DNA of 64,000 nucleotides from an uncultured Mollicutes bacterium (GTDB taxonomy: Bacteria > Bacillota_I > Bacilli_A > RFN20 > CAG-826), in assembly GCA_937893635.1 (NCBI GenBank), contig CALBGF010000106.1, forward strand, positions 38,473 to 102,472, in the 5' to 3' direction. This document shows, piece by piece, positions 18,240-27,994 of the stretch. The translations under genes were made by a program, and so were the position numbers. The notes under the pieces were generated by a model that ran no database searches, had not been told where the DNA came from, and was given only the letters and a program-made list of their open reading frames with translations. How positions within the stretch are numbered: the first letter of the stretch is position 1; every line of letters begins with the position of its first letter.

Positions 18240-20603
18240 TTAGTTTTCTAATAATTTTATAATATTTGTTTTATTATCAATTTTAATAGCTTTATTACCT
18301 ATCGTACCTTTAGAAAGTAAAGGTATCTCTTGTGAACTGAGTTTTATATTACTTTTTGTAGTAACTATAATTAAATTTGTATCATTTTCAATAGGTAGGA
18401 AGTCTGACATCCAATCATCTTCATTTATTTTTTGTATTTTAGAACCTTTTGTATTTTTAGTTTGGATTGGAAATTCATTAATATTAGTTTTTTTAATAAA
18501 ACCATTTCCACTAATAGAATAAATTAATTTATGATTATCTTTAATTAAGTTCGCACTTGATACTTTATCATTGTTATTTAATTTTATTCCATGAATACCA
18601 CTAGTTACTCTACCCAAAGGCCTAATATCATCAGTTTTGATAATTAAAAAATTGCCCATTTCTGTCAACAAGCCAATTTTACCGCTATTACCCATAAAAA
18701 GAACATTAATTATTTCATCATCACCTTTAAGGTCAATAGCTTTAATACCACTATTTCTATTAAAATTGTACTCGGACAAAGCTGATTTTTTAATCATACC
18801 ATTTTTAGTAATACATATAATATAATTATTATTAACATCTAGATTATTTGATTTAGAAGTAACGGCGCATATAGATTCATTATCTTTAATATTTATTAAA
18901 TTAGTTAAAGAAATCTTTTCTTCTAAAGGAAGGGCGCCTCCATAACAATGATATACATTTCCACTATTAGTAAAGAATAAAATTTCTTCATTTGTATCTA
19001 TTACTTTTGAAGTAATAACATACTCTCCATTTTCTAGTTTGAATTTATTGCCAACTCCGCCTCTTTTTTGCGTATAAAGAGAAGAAGTTTCCATTGAAAA
19101 GATATTACCTTTATTTGTGATATTAATATTTAATTGTTTTATTTCAATTTCTTCTTCTTGTTCAGCATTTCCTTCAAGATTGATAATTTTAGTTCTCCTT
19201 TCATCACCATATTCATTACATATTGCTTTCCACCCGATCTTGAGCTCATTATTAAATAATACTTCATTGTCTAAAATTCCTTTTATTCTATTAGATTCTT
19301 TTTCTAAATCAGTTTTTTCTTTTTCTAATTTTTGAATTTCTAAGTGAGCTAATTTACTTAATTTCATATCTAAAACTGCTTTTGCTTGTTCTTCATCTAA
19401 TAAAAACTTATCTTGCAAAGCAATGGCCGCAGTCGCAGTAGAAGCACTAGATTTAATCGTATGAACTACTTCATCAATATTTGCCATACAAATTAAAAGT
19501 CCATCTATAATATGTATTCTATGTTTGATTTTATTTAAATCAAATTCAAAACTGCGCTTGTACATAAGTTTTTCATGCTCTATATGCTGTAATAACATTT
19601 CTTTTAACCCCAAAGTTTTTGGAGTGCGGCCGCCATCTGTTAGAACATTCATATTAATAGTAAAATATGACTGTAAAGAAGTTTCTTTATATAATAACTT
19701 TAAAACTTTATCTGGATTAGCCTTTTTAGTTAGATAAATAATATAATCTACAGTTTTTCCACAACCATTATTAATAGATTCAATACCGCAATCTGGTACT
19801 TCTTCTACTAATTTTTTAATTTGTTCAGAAATAGTATCGGCATAGACGCCATAAGGGAATTCTTTAACCACAAAACTTCTTTCTTTTTCATTAAATTCAA
19901 TAACACTTCTTAATTTACAAGCAAAACCAGTTCCTTGTTTTAAAGAGTCTTTTACTTGGTTAGGATTAATCAAAATACCACCAGTAGCAAAATCTGGTAG
20001 AATATCTATATCTAAGCTTGGATTATCAATTAATTCAATCATAGCATTATTAATATCTCTTAAATTAAATTGTGGTATACTTGCACTGAGAGAGACTCCA
20101 ATACCAGTTGAACCATTTACAATATTATAAAATCCCTTAGAACATAAAATTTTAGGATACTTTTCAGTTTCATCAAAATTATCAGCCCAGTCATCTATCG
20201 TATTTTTTTCAATATCTTTGAATAAAGAATAGCCTAATGGGCTGAGTCTTAGTTCAGTATATCTTGCGGCAGCTTCATCTCCAGTAGCATTAATAGTACC
20301 ACTATTACCTTGACAGTCTTCTAATGGATATCTCATAGCAAAAGGCTTTGCCATTCTCATATAAGTTCCATAACAAGATGAGTCACCATGAGTGTAAAAG
20401 TGACCTAAACAGTCACCTACAACTCTGGCACTTTTAACAAAAGGTTTTGATGGTATATTTTTAGTAATAGAAACTTGGGAATAAGTCAACATTCTTGCCG
20501 AAGGTTTAAGCATATCTCTTACATCACAAATGGCTCTATCAAGTATAACATTACCAGCATATCTAGAAAAGTTTTCTTCTACTACTTGTTTTAAATCACT
20601 CAT
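18240..20603 (-). CDS. Type II DNA topoisomerase subunit A (GyrA/ParC-like)
   Basis: The protein is 787 residues. The breakage-reunion domain carries catalytic Tyr115 in AAARYTE, GDSS near residue 73, and GSTGIGV. The C-terminal half shows repeated beta-pinwheel blades (for example RGGVGNK, SGIKAIDLKGDDE, TSGIHGIKL). It works with the subunit B encoded directly upstream to relax or decatenate phage DNA. A TTGATT/TATTAT promoter precedes it. Whether it is gyrase or topoisomerase IV cannot be told here. Confidence 0.93.
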   Translation of the reverse strand: MSDLKQVVEENFSRYAGNVILDRAICDVRDMLKPSARMLTYSQVSITKNIPSKPFVKSARVVGDCLGHFYTHGDSSCYGTYMRMAKPFAMRYPLEDCQGNSGTINATGDEAAARYTELRLSPLGYSLFKDIEKNTIDDWADNFDETEKYPKILCSKGFYNIVNGSTGIGVSLSASIPQFNLRDINNAMIELIDNPSLDIDILPDFATGGILINPNQVKDSLKQGTGFACKLRSVIEFNEKERSFVVKEFPYGVYADTISEQIKKLVEEVPDCGIESINNGCGKTVDYIIYLTKKANPDKVLKLLYKETSLQSYFTINMNVLTDGGRTPKTLGLKEMLLQHIEHEKLMYKRSFEFDLNKIKHRIHIIDGLLICMANIDEVVHTIKSSASTATAAIALQDKFLLDEEQAKAVLDMKLSKLAHLEIQKLEKEKTDLEKESNRIKGILDNEVLFNNELKIGWKAICNEYGDERRTKIINLEGNAEQEEEIEIKQLNINITNKGNIFSMETSSLYTQKRGGVGNKFKLENGEYVITSKVIDTNEEILFFTNSGNVYHCYGGALPLEEKISLTNLINIKDNESICAVTSKSNNLDVNNNYIICITKNGMIKKSALSEYNFNRNSGIKAIDLKGDDEIINVLFMGNSGKIGLLTEMGNFLIIKTDDIRPLGRVTSGIHGIKLNNNDKVSSANLIKDNHKLIYSISGNGFIKKTNINEFPIQTKNTKGSKIQKINEDDWMSDFLPIENDTNLIIVTTKSNIKLSSQEIPLLSKGTIGNKAIKIDNKTNIIKLLEN

Positions 20604-20625
20604 TATTTTCTCCTTTTATATAAAT

Positions 20626-20654
20626 ATAATAATACTTTTTTAATAAAAAATCAA
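20626..20654 (-). promoter_or_regulatory. Promoter of topoisomerase subunit A
   Basis: TTGATT - 17 nt - TATTAT. It is the one family member here with a -10 variant. Confidence 0.7.
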
Positions 20655-20658
20655 ATTA

Positions 20659-22509
20659 TTATTCAATAACAAATTTACTAAAATCAATATTATTAAACAC
20701 AAATTCTTTTCTATAATCTACATTTTCACCCATTAACTCTATTAAAGAATCAAGTCCTTCTTTAGAAAATTCAATAGGTTCTAATCTTTGCCACTCTTCA
20801 CTAAACATTGATTCTTTTAAGTCTTGATCAGACATTTGACCTAAACCTTTATATTTTACAATAGTTCCATTAGGATGATTATTAAATTCTTCCTCTGTAT
20901 AATAATAATAATTTTTATTTTTTGTTGATACTTTGTATATAGGCGCGCGCAACCAATATAAATGATTATTTTGTATTAATTCTGGGCATAATACTTGACT
21001 CATAGCTAAGATAAGGAGTCCTATATGACTTCCATCGAAATCACTATCAGAAGCAATGGCTACTTTACCATAGCGCATTTTTTCAATATTGTTTGATTTG
21101 CCATAAATTATTCCCAAAGCTTGTTGAAATAATTTTACTTCTTCATTTTGTAAACCTTCTTCAATAGAACAATTTAACAAATTTTTACATTTTCCTCTCA
21201 ACATTAAGATTCCATATTTATTTGGGTCCCTTCCTATTGACATAGAACCACCGGCAGATAAACCTTCACAAAGTAAAAGAGTACTGTCTTTTCCTAATTT
21301 TCTAGCATCTCTTAACTTATCAACATTAAGAATTTTTTTCTTTTGATTTTGTTCTTGCTCTTTTGTTGCTTCTAATACTTGTTTTCTTGCGCGCTCTGCT
21401 GCTGCTTCCGCGCGAGCTACTTTTTTAAGCATTTCTACAATTTTATCAAATTCATTCTTATATTTAATACTCATAACTTTTAAAGCATCACTGAAGGCGT
21501 TAGAAGCTAATGTTCTTAAATTACTATTATTAATTTTAGATTTTGTTTGATTAGCAAAAGAAGGCTGACATACTGAACAATTAATGACATAGAATAAATT
21601 ACTACGAATACTATCTCCGTCAAATTCACTTTTTGACAAAGAATTAAAAGTACGAGTAATAGCAGATTTTGCTCCAGTTATTGGAGAACCGCCTTCTGGA
21701 CAGCGCAATCCATTAACAAATACATATGACTGTTCTTTATTAGCTCCCCATTGAAAAGCAATTTCCAATTTATCTTCACCATCGCTTGTCTCATAAGTAA
21801 TAATATGCTCATTAAGTGGGACTTTTACATTATCTTTAACAAAATCTATAATGCCATTTTTTGCGCAATAGGTATTTTTTTGATTAGTATTAATATTTTT
21901 AATAACAAATTCTACTCCACTATATAAATATGAAATATCTCTTATGTCTTGACAAATTTTATTATATGAATAGCCTATTTGTCCATTTTTAAATACTTCT
22001 TTATCTGGAATAAATTCTATAAAGGTACCATTAGATTGTGTAGTATTTATTTCTTCATAGCTCTTAAGAAAACCCTTTTCAAAAATTACTATTGCGCTTT
22101 TTCCATCTCGATAACTCTCTACTTTAAAAAAGCTTGATGACAGACAGACACACTTGCCACCGATTCCATTCAATCCAGACGCGTTTTTATAAACATTATT
22201 ATCAAATTTTCCACCCGTATGAGATTTAGAATAAATTGAAATCAATACGTTTTCGCCATCTTCTCTTATTCCAAACGGTACTCCTCTACCATAATCTCTA
22301 ATACTAATTTTATTTAATTTTTCATCTAAACTAATTTCTATCTTTTTTCCATAGCCAGCCGTAGCTTCATCGGTAGAATTATTTATAATTTCTTTTAAAG
22401 CTTGATAAGTTCCTTCATTGTCATCTGAACCAAGATACATTTGGATTCTAGTTCTAACACCAGTACGGAAATCAAGACTTTTAATATCATTTATACCATA
22501 ATTATTCAT
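20659..22509 (-). CDS. Type II DNA topoisomerase subunit B (GyrB/ParE-like)
   Basis: The ATG at 22509 is chosen because AAGGAG lies 5 bases upstream. A longer in-frame reading to 22590 would run through the promoter. The 616-residue product has GHKL ATPase motifs (IINNSTDEA, DYGRGVPFG, GGKFDNNVYKNASGLNGIGGK as three pieces) and the toprim motifs LLLCEGLSAGG and IASDSDFDGSHI with QMSDQDLKESMF. It pairs with the downstream subunit A. Promoter: 22538-22566. Confidence 0.93.
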   Translation of the reverse strand: MNNYGINDIKSLDFRTGVRTRIQMYLGSDDNEGTYQALKEIINNSTDEATAGYGKKIEISLDEKLNKISIRDYGRGVPFGIREDGENVLISIYSKSHTGGKFDNNVYKNASGLNGIGGKCVCLSSSFFKVESYRDGKSAIVIFEKGFLKSYEEINTTQSNGTFIEFIPDKEVFKNGQIGYSYNKICQDIRDISYLYSGVEFVIKNINTNQKNTYCAKNGIIDFVKDNVKVPLNEHIITYETSDGEDKLEIAFQWGANKEQSYVFVNGLRCPEGGSPITGAKSAITRTFNSLSKSEFDGDSIRSNLFYVINCSVCQPSFANQTKSKINNSNLRTLASNAFSDALKVMSIKYKNEFDKIVEMLKKVARAEAAAERARKQVLEATKEQEQNQKKKILNVDKLRDARKLGKDSTLLLCEGLSAGGSMSIGRDPNKYGILMLRGKCKNLLNCSIEEGLQNEEVKLFQQALGIIYGKSNNIEKMRYGKVAIASDSDFDGSHIGLLILAMSQVLCPELIQNNHLYWLRAPIYKVSTKNKNYYYYTEEEFNNHPNGTIVKYKGLGQMSDQDLKESMFSEEWQRLEPIEFSKEGLDSLIELMGENVDYRKEFVFNNIDFSKFVIE

Positions 22510-22537
22510 TCTTTTCTCCTTTTTAGAATATAAATAT

Positions 22538-22566
22538 ATTATATAATTAAAATCAAAAAAAATCAA
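22538..22566 (-). promoter_or_regulatory. Promoter of topoisomerase subunit B
   Basis: TTGATT - 17 nt - TATAAT. It supports the start at 22509, since the longer frame would begin upstream of this promoter's -10. Confidence 0.82.
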
Positions 22567-22599
22567 ATTTTTCAAAAAAAAGTATTCCAAATATTAAAA

Positions 22600-22617
22600 T
22601 TTTACTTATTATATGAT
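22600..22617 (+). promoter_or_regulatory. Late-type element before 22644 gene
   Basis: TTTTACTT followed by ATTATATGAT; no TTGA -35 of the early kind is present. Confidence 0.55.
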
Positions 22618-22643
22618 AAAACTAAAAAGGAGGAAAAAAAAAG

Positions 22644-23873
22644 ATGACGAATCTTAGTGATATTAAAAATTATATAGAAGAAACACCAGAAAATACTAAT
22701 TCAGTTATTCTTTTACAAATGGTACAAGATTATAACACTTCATCAATTAAAGGTTTATTAAAAGAAGTAAATGTTGTTCCAGAGGTTGTAGCAAAAGGCT
22801 ACTATTTTATAGATGCTACTGGTGTATTAAGAAAAGGTACTGCTATTATTGGATCTGGCGATAGTGGCGGAACAGAAACACCAGATGAGTTTGCTCTTGA
22901 ATATGGAAAAAAATATTTTACTGATTTAACAGTTAACCCAACCCAAACAGATTTAGAGAATTATTTTAAAGATAATAAAAATTATCATTTTTCTTCGCAA
23001 TCTGGTGAAGCACTTGTTAATACTGGTATGACCAAAACTATTCCAAGTCTTTCTTATGTATGTAATGGTTATAAACTTGAAGATTATAATTCTACTAAAG
23101 AAACCTATATTTTATTCCAATATATACTTTATGATTCAACTGATAAGCAAAATGTGATTAATTTTCTAAAATCTAATTTAACTGGTGAATATTTAAAATC
23201 AATTAATTATTATACAATTCAAGACAATTATACTTATATAGAATCTATTAATGGAAGTCAAGAATCTATAACTGCTTATACTGAAGGTAAATCATTTGTT
23301 TCTTATGATAGAAAAGATGGATTATATATTAAAAATAATACTACTAATGAAGTTACGCAAATTTATTCAAAAGGCAGAAGCTGGAATATACACGATCGTT
23401 GGCTTAAAACTAATAATAAAGCTATTGCAACAAGTACTAATAATGGAGTTATTGTTGTTGACTCAACAAATGACAGTGTAACAGTTTTAGCCGATAGTGA
23501 TACTTGGAACGATTTTAGTAGTAGTGATACTGATAATATGCTTTATGTTAAAAATGCTGATAATACAAAACAAATCTCATATAATCTTGAAACTGGCGAA
23601 TCTTCAATTACAGATGTTGAACAACAACCTACTGTAAAATTATCTAAATTTAATGTAGATGGCACTAGTTATGAATTTGAAGAAGGAAGTATCTTTAAAG
23701 ATTGGGTTCATTCAAAATACAACACTATTGGTTTAGTACAAGGAGAACAAAATCTCGTTCAAAACAGTGATAAAACTAAAGTCTTATCTCTTGACGAGAA
23801 AAATATAACCATTAATGATACAGTACTTTCTGGAAAAGATTATATATTAATAAATATAACAGTTGAAAAATAA
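22644..23873 (+). CDS. Predicted virion or tail-associated protein
   Basis: This 409-residue, Asn/Ser/Thr-rich, mostly beta protein has an N-terminal helix (LSDIKNYIEE), a Gly-rich linker (GSGDSGGTE), and a middle region of short hydrophobic-polar strands like beta-propeller or adhesin blades. Near the end is a module LSKFNVDGTSYEF that resembles modules in the fibre genes at 31-41 kb. The late-type element TTTTACTT lies 40 bases upstream and AGGAGG supports the start. Structural/adhesin role is inferred; no family is recognised. Confidence 0.65.
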   Translation: MTNLSDIKNYIEETPENTNSVILLQMVQDYNTSSIKGLLKEVNVVPEVVAKGYYFIDATGVLRKGTAIIGSGDSGGTETPDEFALEYGKKYFTDLTVNPTQTDLENYFKDNKNYHFSSQSGEALVNTGMTKTIPSLSYVCNGYKLEDYNSTKETYILFQYILYDSTDKQNVINFLKSNLTGEYLKSINYYTIQDNYTYIESINGSQESITAYTEGKSFVSYDRKDGLYIKNNTTNEVTQIYSKGRSWNIHDRWLKTNNKAIATSTNNGVIVVDSTNDSVTVLADSDTWNDFSSSDTDNMLYVKNADNTKQISYNLETGESSITDVEQQPTVKLSKFNVDGTSYEFEEGSIFKDWVHSKYNTIGLVQGEQNLVQNSDKTKVLSLDEKNITINDTVLSGKDYILINITVEK

Positions 23874-23876
23874 AAA

Positions 23877-23906
23877 AAATAGAGAGTTGACTCTCTATTT
23901 TTTTCT
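23877..23906. terminator. Bidirectional terminator
   Basis: AAATAGAGAG-TTGA-CTCTCTATTT with A run and T run on the two sides. It serves the converging genes 22644 (+) and 23910 (-). Confidence 0.9.
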
Positions 23907-23909
23907 TGT

Positions 23910-24968
23910 CTAATTTTCCCAATTAGAAATCATCTTTTGTCTTTTAACTTTATTAGGCACTTTGGTCCAAATTAGTTTTTCTTTAGCTCTGGTAGCAGCA
24001 ACATAACTAATACAAATTTCTTCTAAATCATAAAATTTACACCCAACAACAATAACATTTTTAGATTCAAGGCCCTTTGCAGAATGAATTGTCAATAATT
24101 TTACTTTATCTTCTTTTAAAACTTGATATAATTCAGCATTGTTTAATTCGCTTCTTTTAAAAGTAACGTAAGGAATATTCATGATTTTGAACGAGCGCGC
24201 AAGCTGTTCAAGTTGCTCATTAGAACGAGTTAGCACAAACCAATCTTTATAATCTGTATGCTTTAAAAATCCTTTAGCTATTGAAACTGGATTATATTCT
24301 ATTTCTTGTACTTCTCCCTTTTCTTTAGTCATTACTATTGAATAATCAGAATAATCGGGTCCAGCCAAACGAATAATACTTTTAGCGAAATCTGAAATTT
24401 CTTCTCCATTTCTATAATTTTGATTAAGATAATATAAAGTAACATCTTCTTGTTTGGCAAGATTAATAAGATAATCTGGGTTAGCGCCATTCCAACGATA
24501 GATAGACTGTCTATGATCAGCGAAAATCATCCAATTTTTGGGTTTAATTAAATCAAAAATGAATTCAAATTGAGCATTATTTGAATCTTGCCCCTCGTCA
24601 AGTAACAAGTATTTAACTGGTTTAATACAATTTGGATTTTGTTTTACTAATGCAAATAAACCTTCATAATCTTCTACTTCAATAACAGAACTTGTTTGAA
24701 TATTACTACTTAATAATAAATAATTCGCATAAGCGTGAATCGTCGAGATATTAACATTAGTGTTTTTTCCCAATCTTTCTCTCATTTCGCCCGCGGCCGC
24801 ATTGGTAAAAGTAATAACTACTATATCAGAAGAATTTTCTCCTTGAGAAAGTAGATATTGAACTCTGCCTACCAAAGTTCTTGTTTTTCCAGTTGCTGGA
24901 CAACTATTAACAATAACTTTGGGTTTATCTGTCTTGATTATTTCCCATTGTTTTTCATTAAATTCCAT
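23910..24968 (-). CDS. UvrD/PcrA-like superfamily 1 helicase
   Basis: The start at 24968 is preferred over 25010, because the protein then begins MEFNEKQ as UvrD-like enzymes do; AAAGG lies upstream. The compact 352-residue protein has motif I PATGKTRT, Ia VITFTNAAA, II LLLDEGQDS, III FADHRQSIYRW, IV NYR, V TIHSAKGLE and VI VAATRAK, so it is a complete SF1A helicase without accessory domains. A DNA repair or replication helper role is likely. It follows the GIY-YIG gene by 1 base and ends at a bidirectional terminator. It contains a NotI octamer at 24793. Confidence 0.9.
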   Translation of the reverse strand: MEFNEKQWEIIKTDKPKVIVNSCPATGKTRTLVGRVQYLLSQGENSSDIVVITFTNAAAGEMRERLGKNTNVNISTIHAYANYLLLSSNIQTSSVIEVEDYEGLFALVKQNPNCIKPVKYLLLDEGQDSNNAQFEFIFDLIKPKNWMIFADHRQSIYRWNGANPDYLINLAKQEDVTLYYLNQNYRNGEEISDFAKSIIRLAGPDYSDYSIVMTKEKGEVQEIEYNPVSIAKGFLKHTDYKDWFVLTRSNEQLEQLARSFKIMNIPYVTFKRSELNNAELYQVLKEDKVKLLTIHSAKGLESKNVIVVGCKFYDLEEICISYVAATRAKEKLIWTKVPNKVKRQKMISNWEN

Positions 24969-24969
24969 A

Positions 24970-25857
24970 TTAACCCAACCTTTGATTATATCCATAATTT
25001 TTTGTATCATATAAATCTATATAATATTTTTCTCTTTCTGAAAGTTGGTCTTTTGTGACCTTTTCTAAAATTTCCCAACTAAAATTTTGTATGCCATATT
25101 TTTTAAGCGCCCTTTGAAATTGTGAATCAGCAATACCCTCTAAACCGCAAGCACCTTTAATATGATTTACCCATCTATCGGCAATATTTACACTTTTACC
25201 AATATAGATTTCTTTTGTAGTTAAATTAGTAACTTTATAGATACCACTTATATCTTGACCTTTTAAAATTCGTTTTTCCATTTCTTTAACGTATTTAGAA
25301 ACATAATTATCATATATTAATTTATTTAATAATTCAAATTTATTTAATTTATTTTTAATTTCTTTTAAAATTTGAATATCTGATAAATCTTCTTTTTTTA
25401 AACAAATTCGATAAAAGTCTTGATTTTCTTCTATCATTTTTCTTTGACGAATTTCCTCGTTAATGGCATTTTGTTTATTTTTAAAATCGTTTAAAACATC
25501 TTCGCATTGTTTAATTTCATTTTTATAATTTGAAATTTCTTCATTTAAGTCAAGACGCACGTCTGTCAAGATTTTTTCTTGATCACTAGTTAATTCATTT
25601 TGATACAATTTTAATTGTGAGTTATAATATTGTCTTAAAGTTTCATCTATATTTTTGAATTTTTCATTTATTAAATTATCTAATTTAGAATATTCCTGAT
25701 ATTTATCATTAAATTTTTGTTTAATTTTTTCTTTTTCTTCTTCATAAATTTTTAATCTTATTCCTTCAGAAATTTTAAAATATTTTTTGTACTTAAAATA
25801 GAATACTATAAAAAGTGCTATTAATAGCACTATTATTGTTATTGATAAAAAAATCAT
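24970..25857 (-). CDS. Membrane-anchored GIY-YIG endonuclease
   Basis: This 295-residue protein has an N-terminal transmembrane helix (residues about 2-20). A long Lys/Glu-rich coiled coil (about 25-195) leads to a C-terminal GIY-YIG nuclease domain (GIYKVTN, IYIGKS, RWVNHIKG, Glu in LSEREKYYI, YGYNQ; about 205-293). The nuclease would sit on the cytoplasmic face of the membrane at the end of a stalk. This is odd for a homing enzyme and suggests action on incoming DNA or on host DNA at the membrane. Promoter: TTGAAA/TATAAT at 25878-25906. Confidence 0.85.
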   Translation of the reverse strand: MIFLSITIIVLLIALFIVFYFKYKKYFKISEGIRLKIYEEEKEKIKQKFNDKYQEYSKLDNLINEKFKNIDETLRQYYNSQLKLYQNELTSDQEKILTDVRLDLNEEISNYKNEIKQCEDVLNDFKNKQNAINEEIRQRKMIEENQDFYRICLKKEDLSDIQILKEIKNKLNKFELLNKLIYDNYVSKYVKEMEKRILKGQDISGIYKVTNLTTKEIYIGKSVNIADRWVNHIKGACGLEGIADSQFQRALKKYGIQNFSWEILEKVTKDQLSEREKYYIDLYDTKNYGYNQRLG

Positions 25858-25877
25858 AATTTTCTCCTTATAATTTT

Positions 25878-25906
25878 ATTATAAATCAAATTTTATTTTT
25901 TTTCAA
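25878..25906 (-). promoter_or_regulatory. Promoter of GIY-YIG/helicase pair
   Basis: TTGAAA - 17 nt - TATAAT, then AAGGAG before the ATG at 25857. Confidence 0.8.
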
Positions 25907-25911
25907 ATTTA

Positions 25912-25938
25912 AAATCTCGGAATTTTATTCCGAGATTT
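25912..25938 (-). terminator. Terminator after small membrane protein gene
   Basis: The 12-pair hairpin AAATCTCGGAAT/ATTCCGAGATTT begins immediately after the stop codon at 25939. Confidence 0.85.
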
Positions 25939-26370
25939 TTAATCTACTATTTTCCAATCAGTCATTAAATCATAAGTAACGTGGATTTCACCATTTCCAC
26001 CATTAGATATATATTCGTTATAAATTTTATCTAGTACCGCGCGCTGAGTTCTGGTTAATATTTTTTTATCTTTATTTTCATCATAAATTTGTAAAATAGC
26101 GTGTCTTAATAAATCCATTTGTGAGCGAGAAAGAAAATCTATACGCTCATTTTGAATTTTGTCCTGTTCTAATATATCTGTAAGAATTGGAGTCCATTTT
26201 TCATCCATAGCTTTCGTAGTTTTAGTAACAATATGCTGCTCTGTCTTCCGTTCTTCTTTTTCTTTAATTTTCTTAAAGAAACCCAATGATTTTCCACAAA
26301 CACTTAATATGCCTAAAATACAACTACAAACAGTTCCAATAGTAGTTATATATAATAAAATTTGTCCCAT
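25939..26370 (-). CDS. Small membrane protein, possible holin or lysis accessory
   Basis: The 143-residue protein has one N-terminal hydrophobic helix (about residues 3-25), a basic linker, and a soluble helical domain ending NGGNGEIHVTYDLMTDWKI, a C-terminal pattern seen in small Firmicutes phage proteins near lysis genes. It stands alone between a late-type TTTTACTT element (26405-26412 on this strand) and a terminator that starts at its stop codon, so it is expressed late. Holin function is only a guess. Confidence 0.6.
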   Translation of the reverse strand: MGQILLYITTIGTVCSCILGILSVCGKSLGFFKKIKEKEERKTEQHIVTKTTKAMDEKWTPILTDILEQDKIQNERIDFLSRSQMDLLRHAILQIYDENKDKKILTRTQRAVLDKIYNEYISNGGNGEIHVTYDLMTDWKIVD

Positions 26371-26395
26371 ATTTTCTCCTAATTAGCATCTTCTT

Positions 26396-26412
26396 CTAAA
26401 ATAGAAGTAAAA
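26396..26412 (-). promoter_or_regulatory. Late-type element before 26370 gene
   Basis: On the minus strand TTTTACTT is followed by CTATTTTAGA, nearly identical to the element at 42200. Confidence 0.6.
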
Positions 26413-26436
26413 TTATAAGATTAAAAATATAAATAA

Positions 26437-26832
26437 TTACTTTTGCTGAAAAATTTTATCATTATGCCATCTATCTGTAGCCTTATATTGATTTTGAAAT
26501 AAATCTGAGGGTATATTAATTTTATCTATTTCCCAAAAAGGAATTATATAAATATCAATGTTATTAGCAAGACAATAACTAATTTTTCTTCGATCATGTT
26601 CTTGATTCTTTAAAAAACCTAACCTATTCTTATGAAAATGTTTAATGAATTTATAATGTTGTTCTCCATTAAATTCAATAATTATTTGTCTATTGTTGTA
26701 ATTTGGCAAATAAAAATCATATCTAAAAGCACCACCTTTTAAATCATTAAAATTTTTTTCTTGTGAAAAAACTATATTATTTTTAGATAATATAGTTTTT
26801 ATTTTTTCTTCTCCAATACTCATATCATTCAT
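26437..26832 (-). CDS. PD-(D/E)XK nuclease, DUF559/Vsr-like
   Basis: This 131-residue protein has GEEKIKTIL at the N-terminus, then RYDFYLPN followed by IIIEFNGEQHY, giving the acidic pair and ExN/K element of a PD-(D/E)XK nuclease. EHDRRKISYCL and IIPFWEI follow, as in Vsr/DUF559 proteins. Such proteins nick or cut DNA singly. The ATG overlaps the ligase stop (ATGA-like), implying coupled translation of nuclease and ligase. No separate ribosome site is seen. Confidence 0.8.
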   Translation of the reverse strand: MNDMSIGEEKIKTILSKNNIVFSQEKNFNDLKGGAFRYDFYLPNYNNRQIIIEFNGEQHYKFIKHFHKNRLGFLKNQEHDRRKISYCLANNIDIYIIPFWEIDKINIPSDLFQNQYKATDRWHNDKIFQQK

Positions 26833-27937
26833 ACAATTTAGATAAAAGACAATCTTTCTTTAAGTCTAAATCTTCTCTCCAGCATTTTATTTTTCCGTGT
26901 CTAAGTGTAGGAACAGTATTAGAATAATCCATTTCCATTGCTGTAACTTCCATAGGCTTGAAAGCATAATTTTTAGGATTAGCACGCATATCTTCAGTAA
27001 TACCACTTAACCAGCCAATAGGAATAATGTTTTCTTTTTCATCAAATACGCCTATTTCTAAACTGCCGGCCCAATGATTAAAGAAATTTTTAGTAACTGG
27101 AGTAAGACAACCATCCAAAGTACTGTCTCTGTATAAAGTTCCTTGAAGATATTCTCCAGATTTTTCATTATACCAATATTGCCAATTTTCTATTTCTTTT
27201 CCAGTATATAATTTAGTAGGTGCCATAGTCTTACCAGTAAAGAAACAATCAATAGCATTTTCTAATTCTTTTTTAACTTTAAGAGTGGTTTTTGAAGGCC
27301 TTTTACCTGGTTCATAAAGTCCATCTTTATACATAATAACCATACCCTCACCACCGCGCGCAAGAATAAGTTGTAATTGATTCCAAAGTTCAATACCATT
27401 ATAATATTTTGCTATTCTTACATACTGATTAGTAGTATTAATATTTTTAACTGCTTCTGTTCTGAATTCATAGCTCTTTTTCATATAACTAATACCATTA
27501 TAAGCTAAACAGTCAAAAACATAAAAATTAATTTTTTCTCCAGAATTTTGTCTATCAATGGCTTTTTCTTTTAAACAGCCAAGAATAGTTTGGACATTTT
27601 TTGAGCCTGGTTTTGTTGGCAAATATAATTCTCCAAGTAAGCAAGTACCACTAGGAAGTTCTTCAAAAAAAGAATTTAATTGTGGAACCCAATCTTTCTT
27701 ATTAGCATATTCACCGTTTACTCCTCTTGAGCGACTGTATAAAAGAATATTTCCATCTTCATCTTTTACTAATTTTCCAAAGAAACCATCCATTTTTTCT
27801 GCAGCATACCAGTCTCCTGAAAATATACGCTCACGCGCAGTAGCCTTCTTTTTTTCTTCAGTCCAAGAAGAAGGTGGCGCATAATATTTCATACAATCCA
27901 TTTCACCAAAATCATAATTATCAATTATTCCTAACAT
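26825..27937 (-). CDS. ATP-dependent DNA ligase
   Basis: The 370-residue nucleotidyltransferase has the active-site lysine Lys48 in EKMDG, then RSRG, GELYLP, motif III FYVFDCL, motif IV GGEGMVI and motif V LKVKKE, and a short C-terminal OB-type domain. It seals nicks during replication and repair. The ligase and the nuclease that overlaps its 3' end may work together. Promoter at 27966-27994, ribosome site AAAGGAG. Confidence 0.9.
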   Translation of the reverse strand: MLGIIDNYDFGEMDCMKYYAPPSSWTEEKKKATARERIFSGDWYAAEKMDGFFGKLVKDEDGNILLYSRSRGVNGEYANKKDWVPQLNSFFEELPSGTCLLGELYLPTKPGSKNVQTILGCLKEKAIDRQNSGEKINFYVFDCLAYNGISYMKKSYEFRTEAVKNINTTNQYVRIAKYYNGIELWNQLQLILARGGEGMVIMYKDGLYEPGKRPSKTTLKVKKELENAIDCFFTGKTMAPTKLYTGKEIENWQYWYNEKSGEYLQGTLYRDSTLDGCLTPVTKNFFNHWAGSLEIGVFDEKENIIPIGWLSGITEDMRANPKNYAFKPMEVTAMEMDYSNTVPTLRHGKIKCWREDLDLKKDCLLSKLYE

Positions 27938-27965
27938 ATTTTCTCCTTTATTTTAAGATATAATC

Positions 27966-27994
27966 ATTATAATATAAATTTATTTTAAAATCAA
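27966..27994 (-). promoter_or_regulatory. Promoter of DNA ligase/nuclease pair
   Basis: TTGATT - 17 nt - TATAAT. It overlaps the end of the dNMP kinase gene. Confidence 0.82.

Noticed and set aside
22510..22590. Longer N-terminus for topoisomerase subunit B
   Set aside because: The extension is hydrophobic, runs through the promoter, and the ribosome site AAGGAG belongs to the ATG at 22509.
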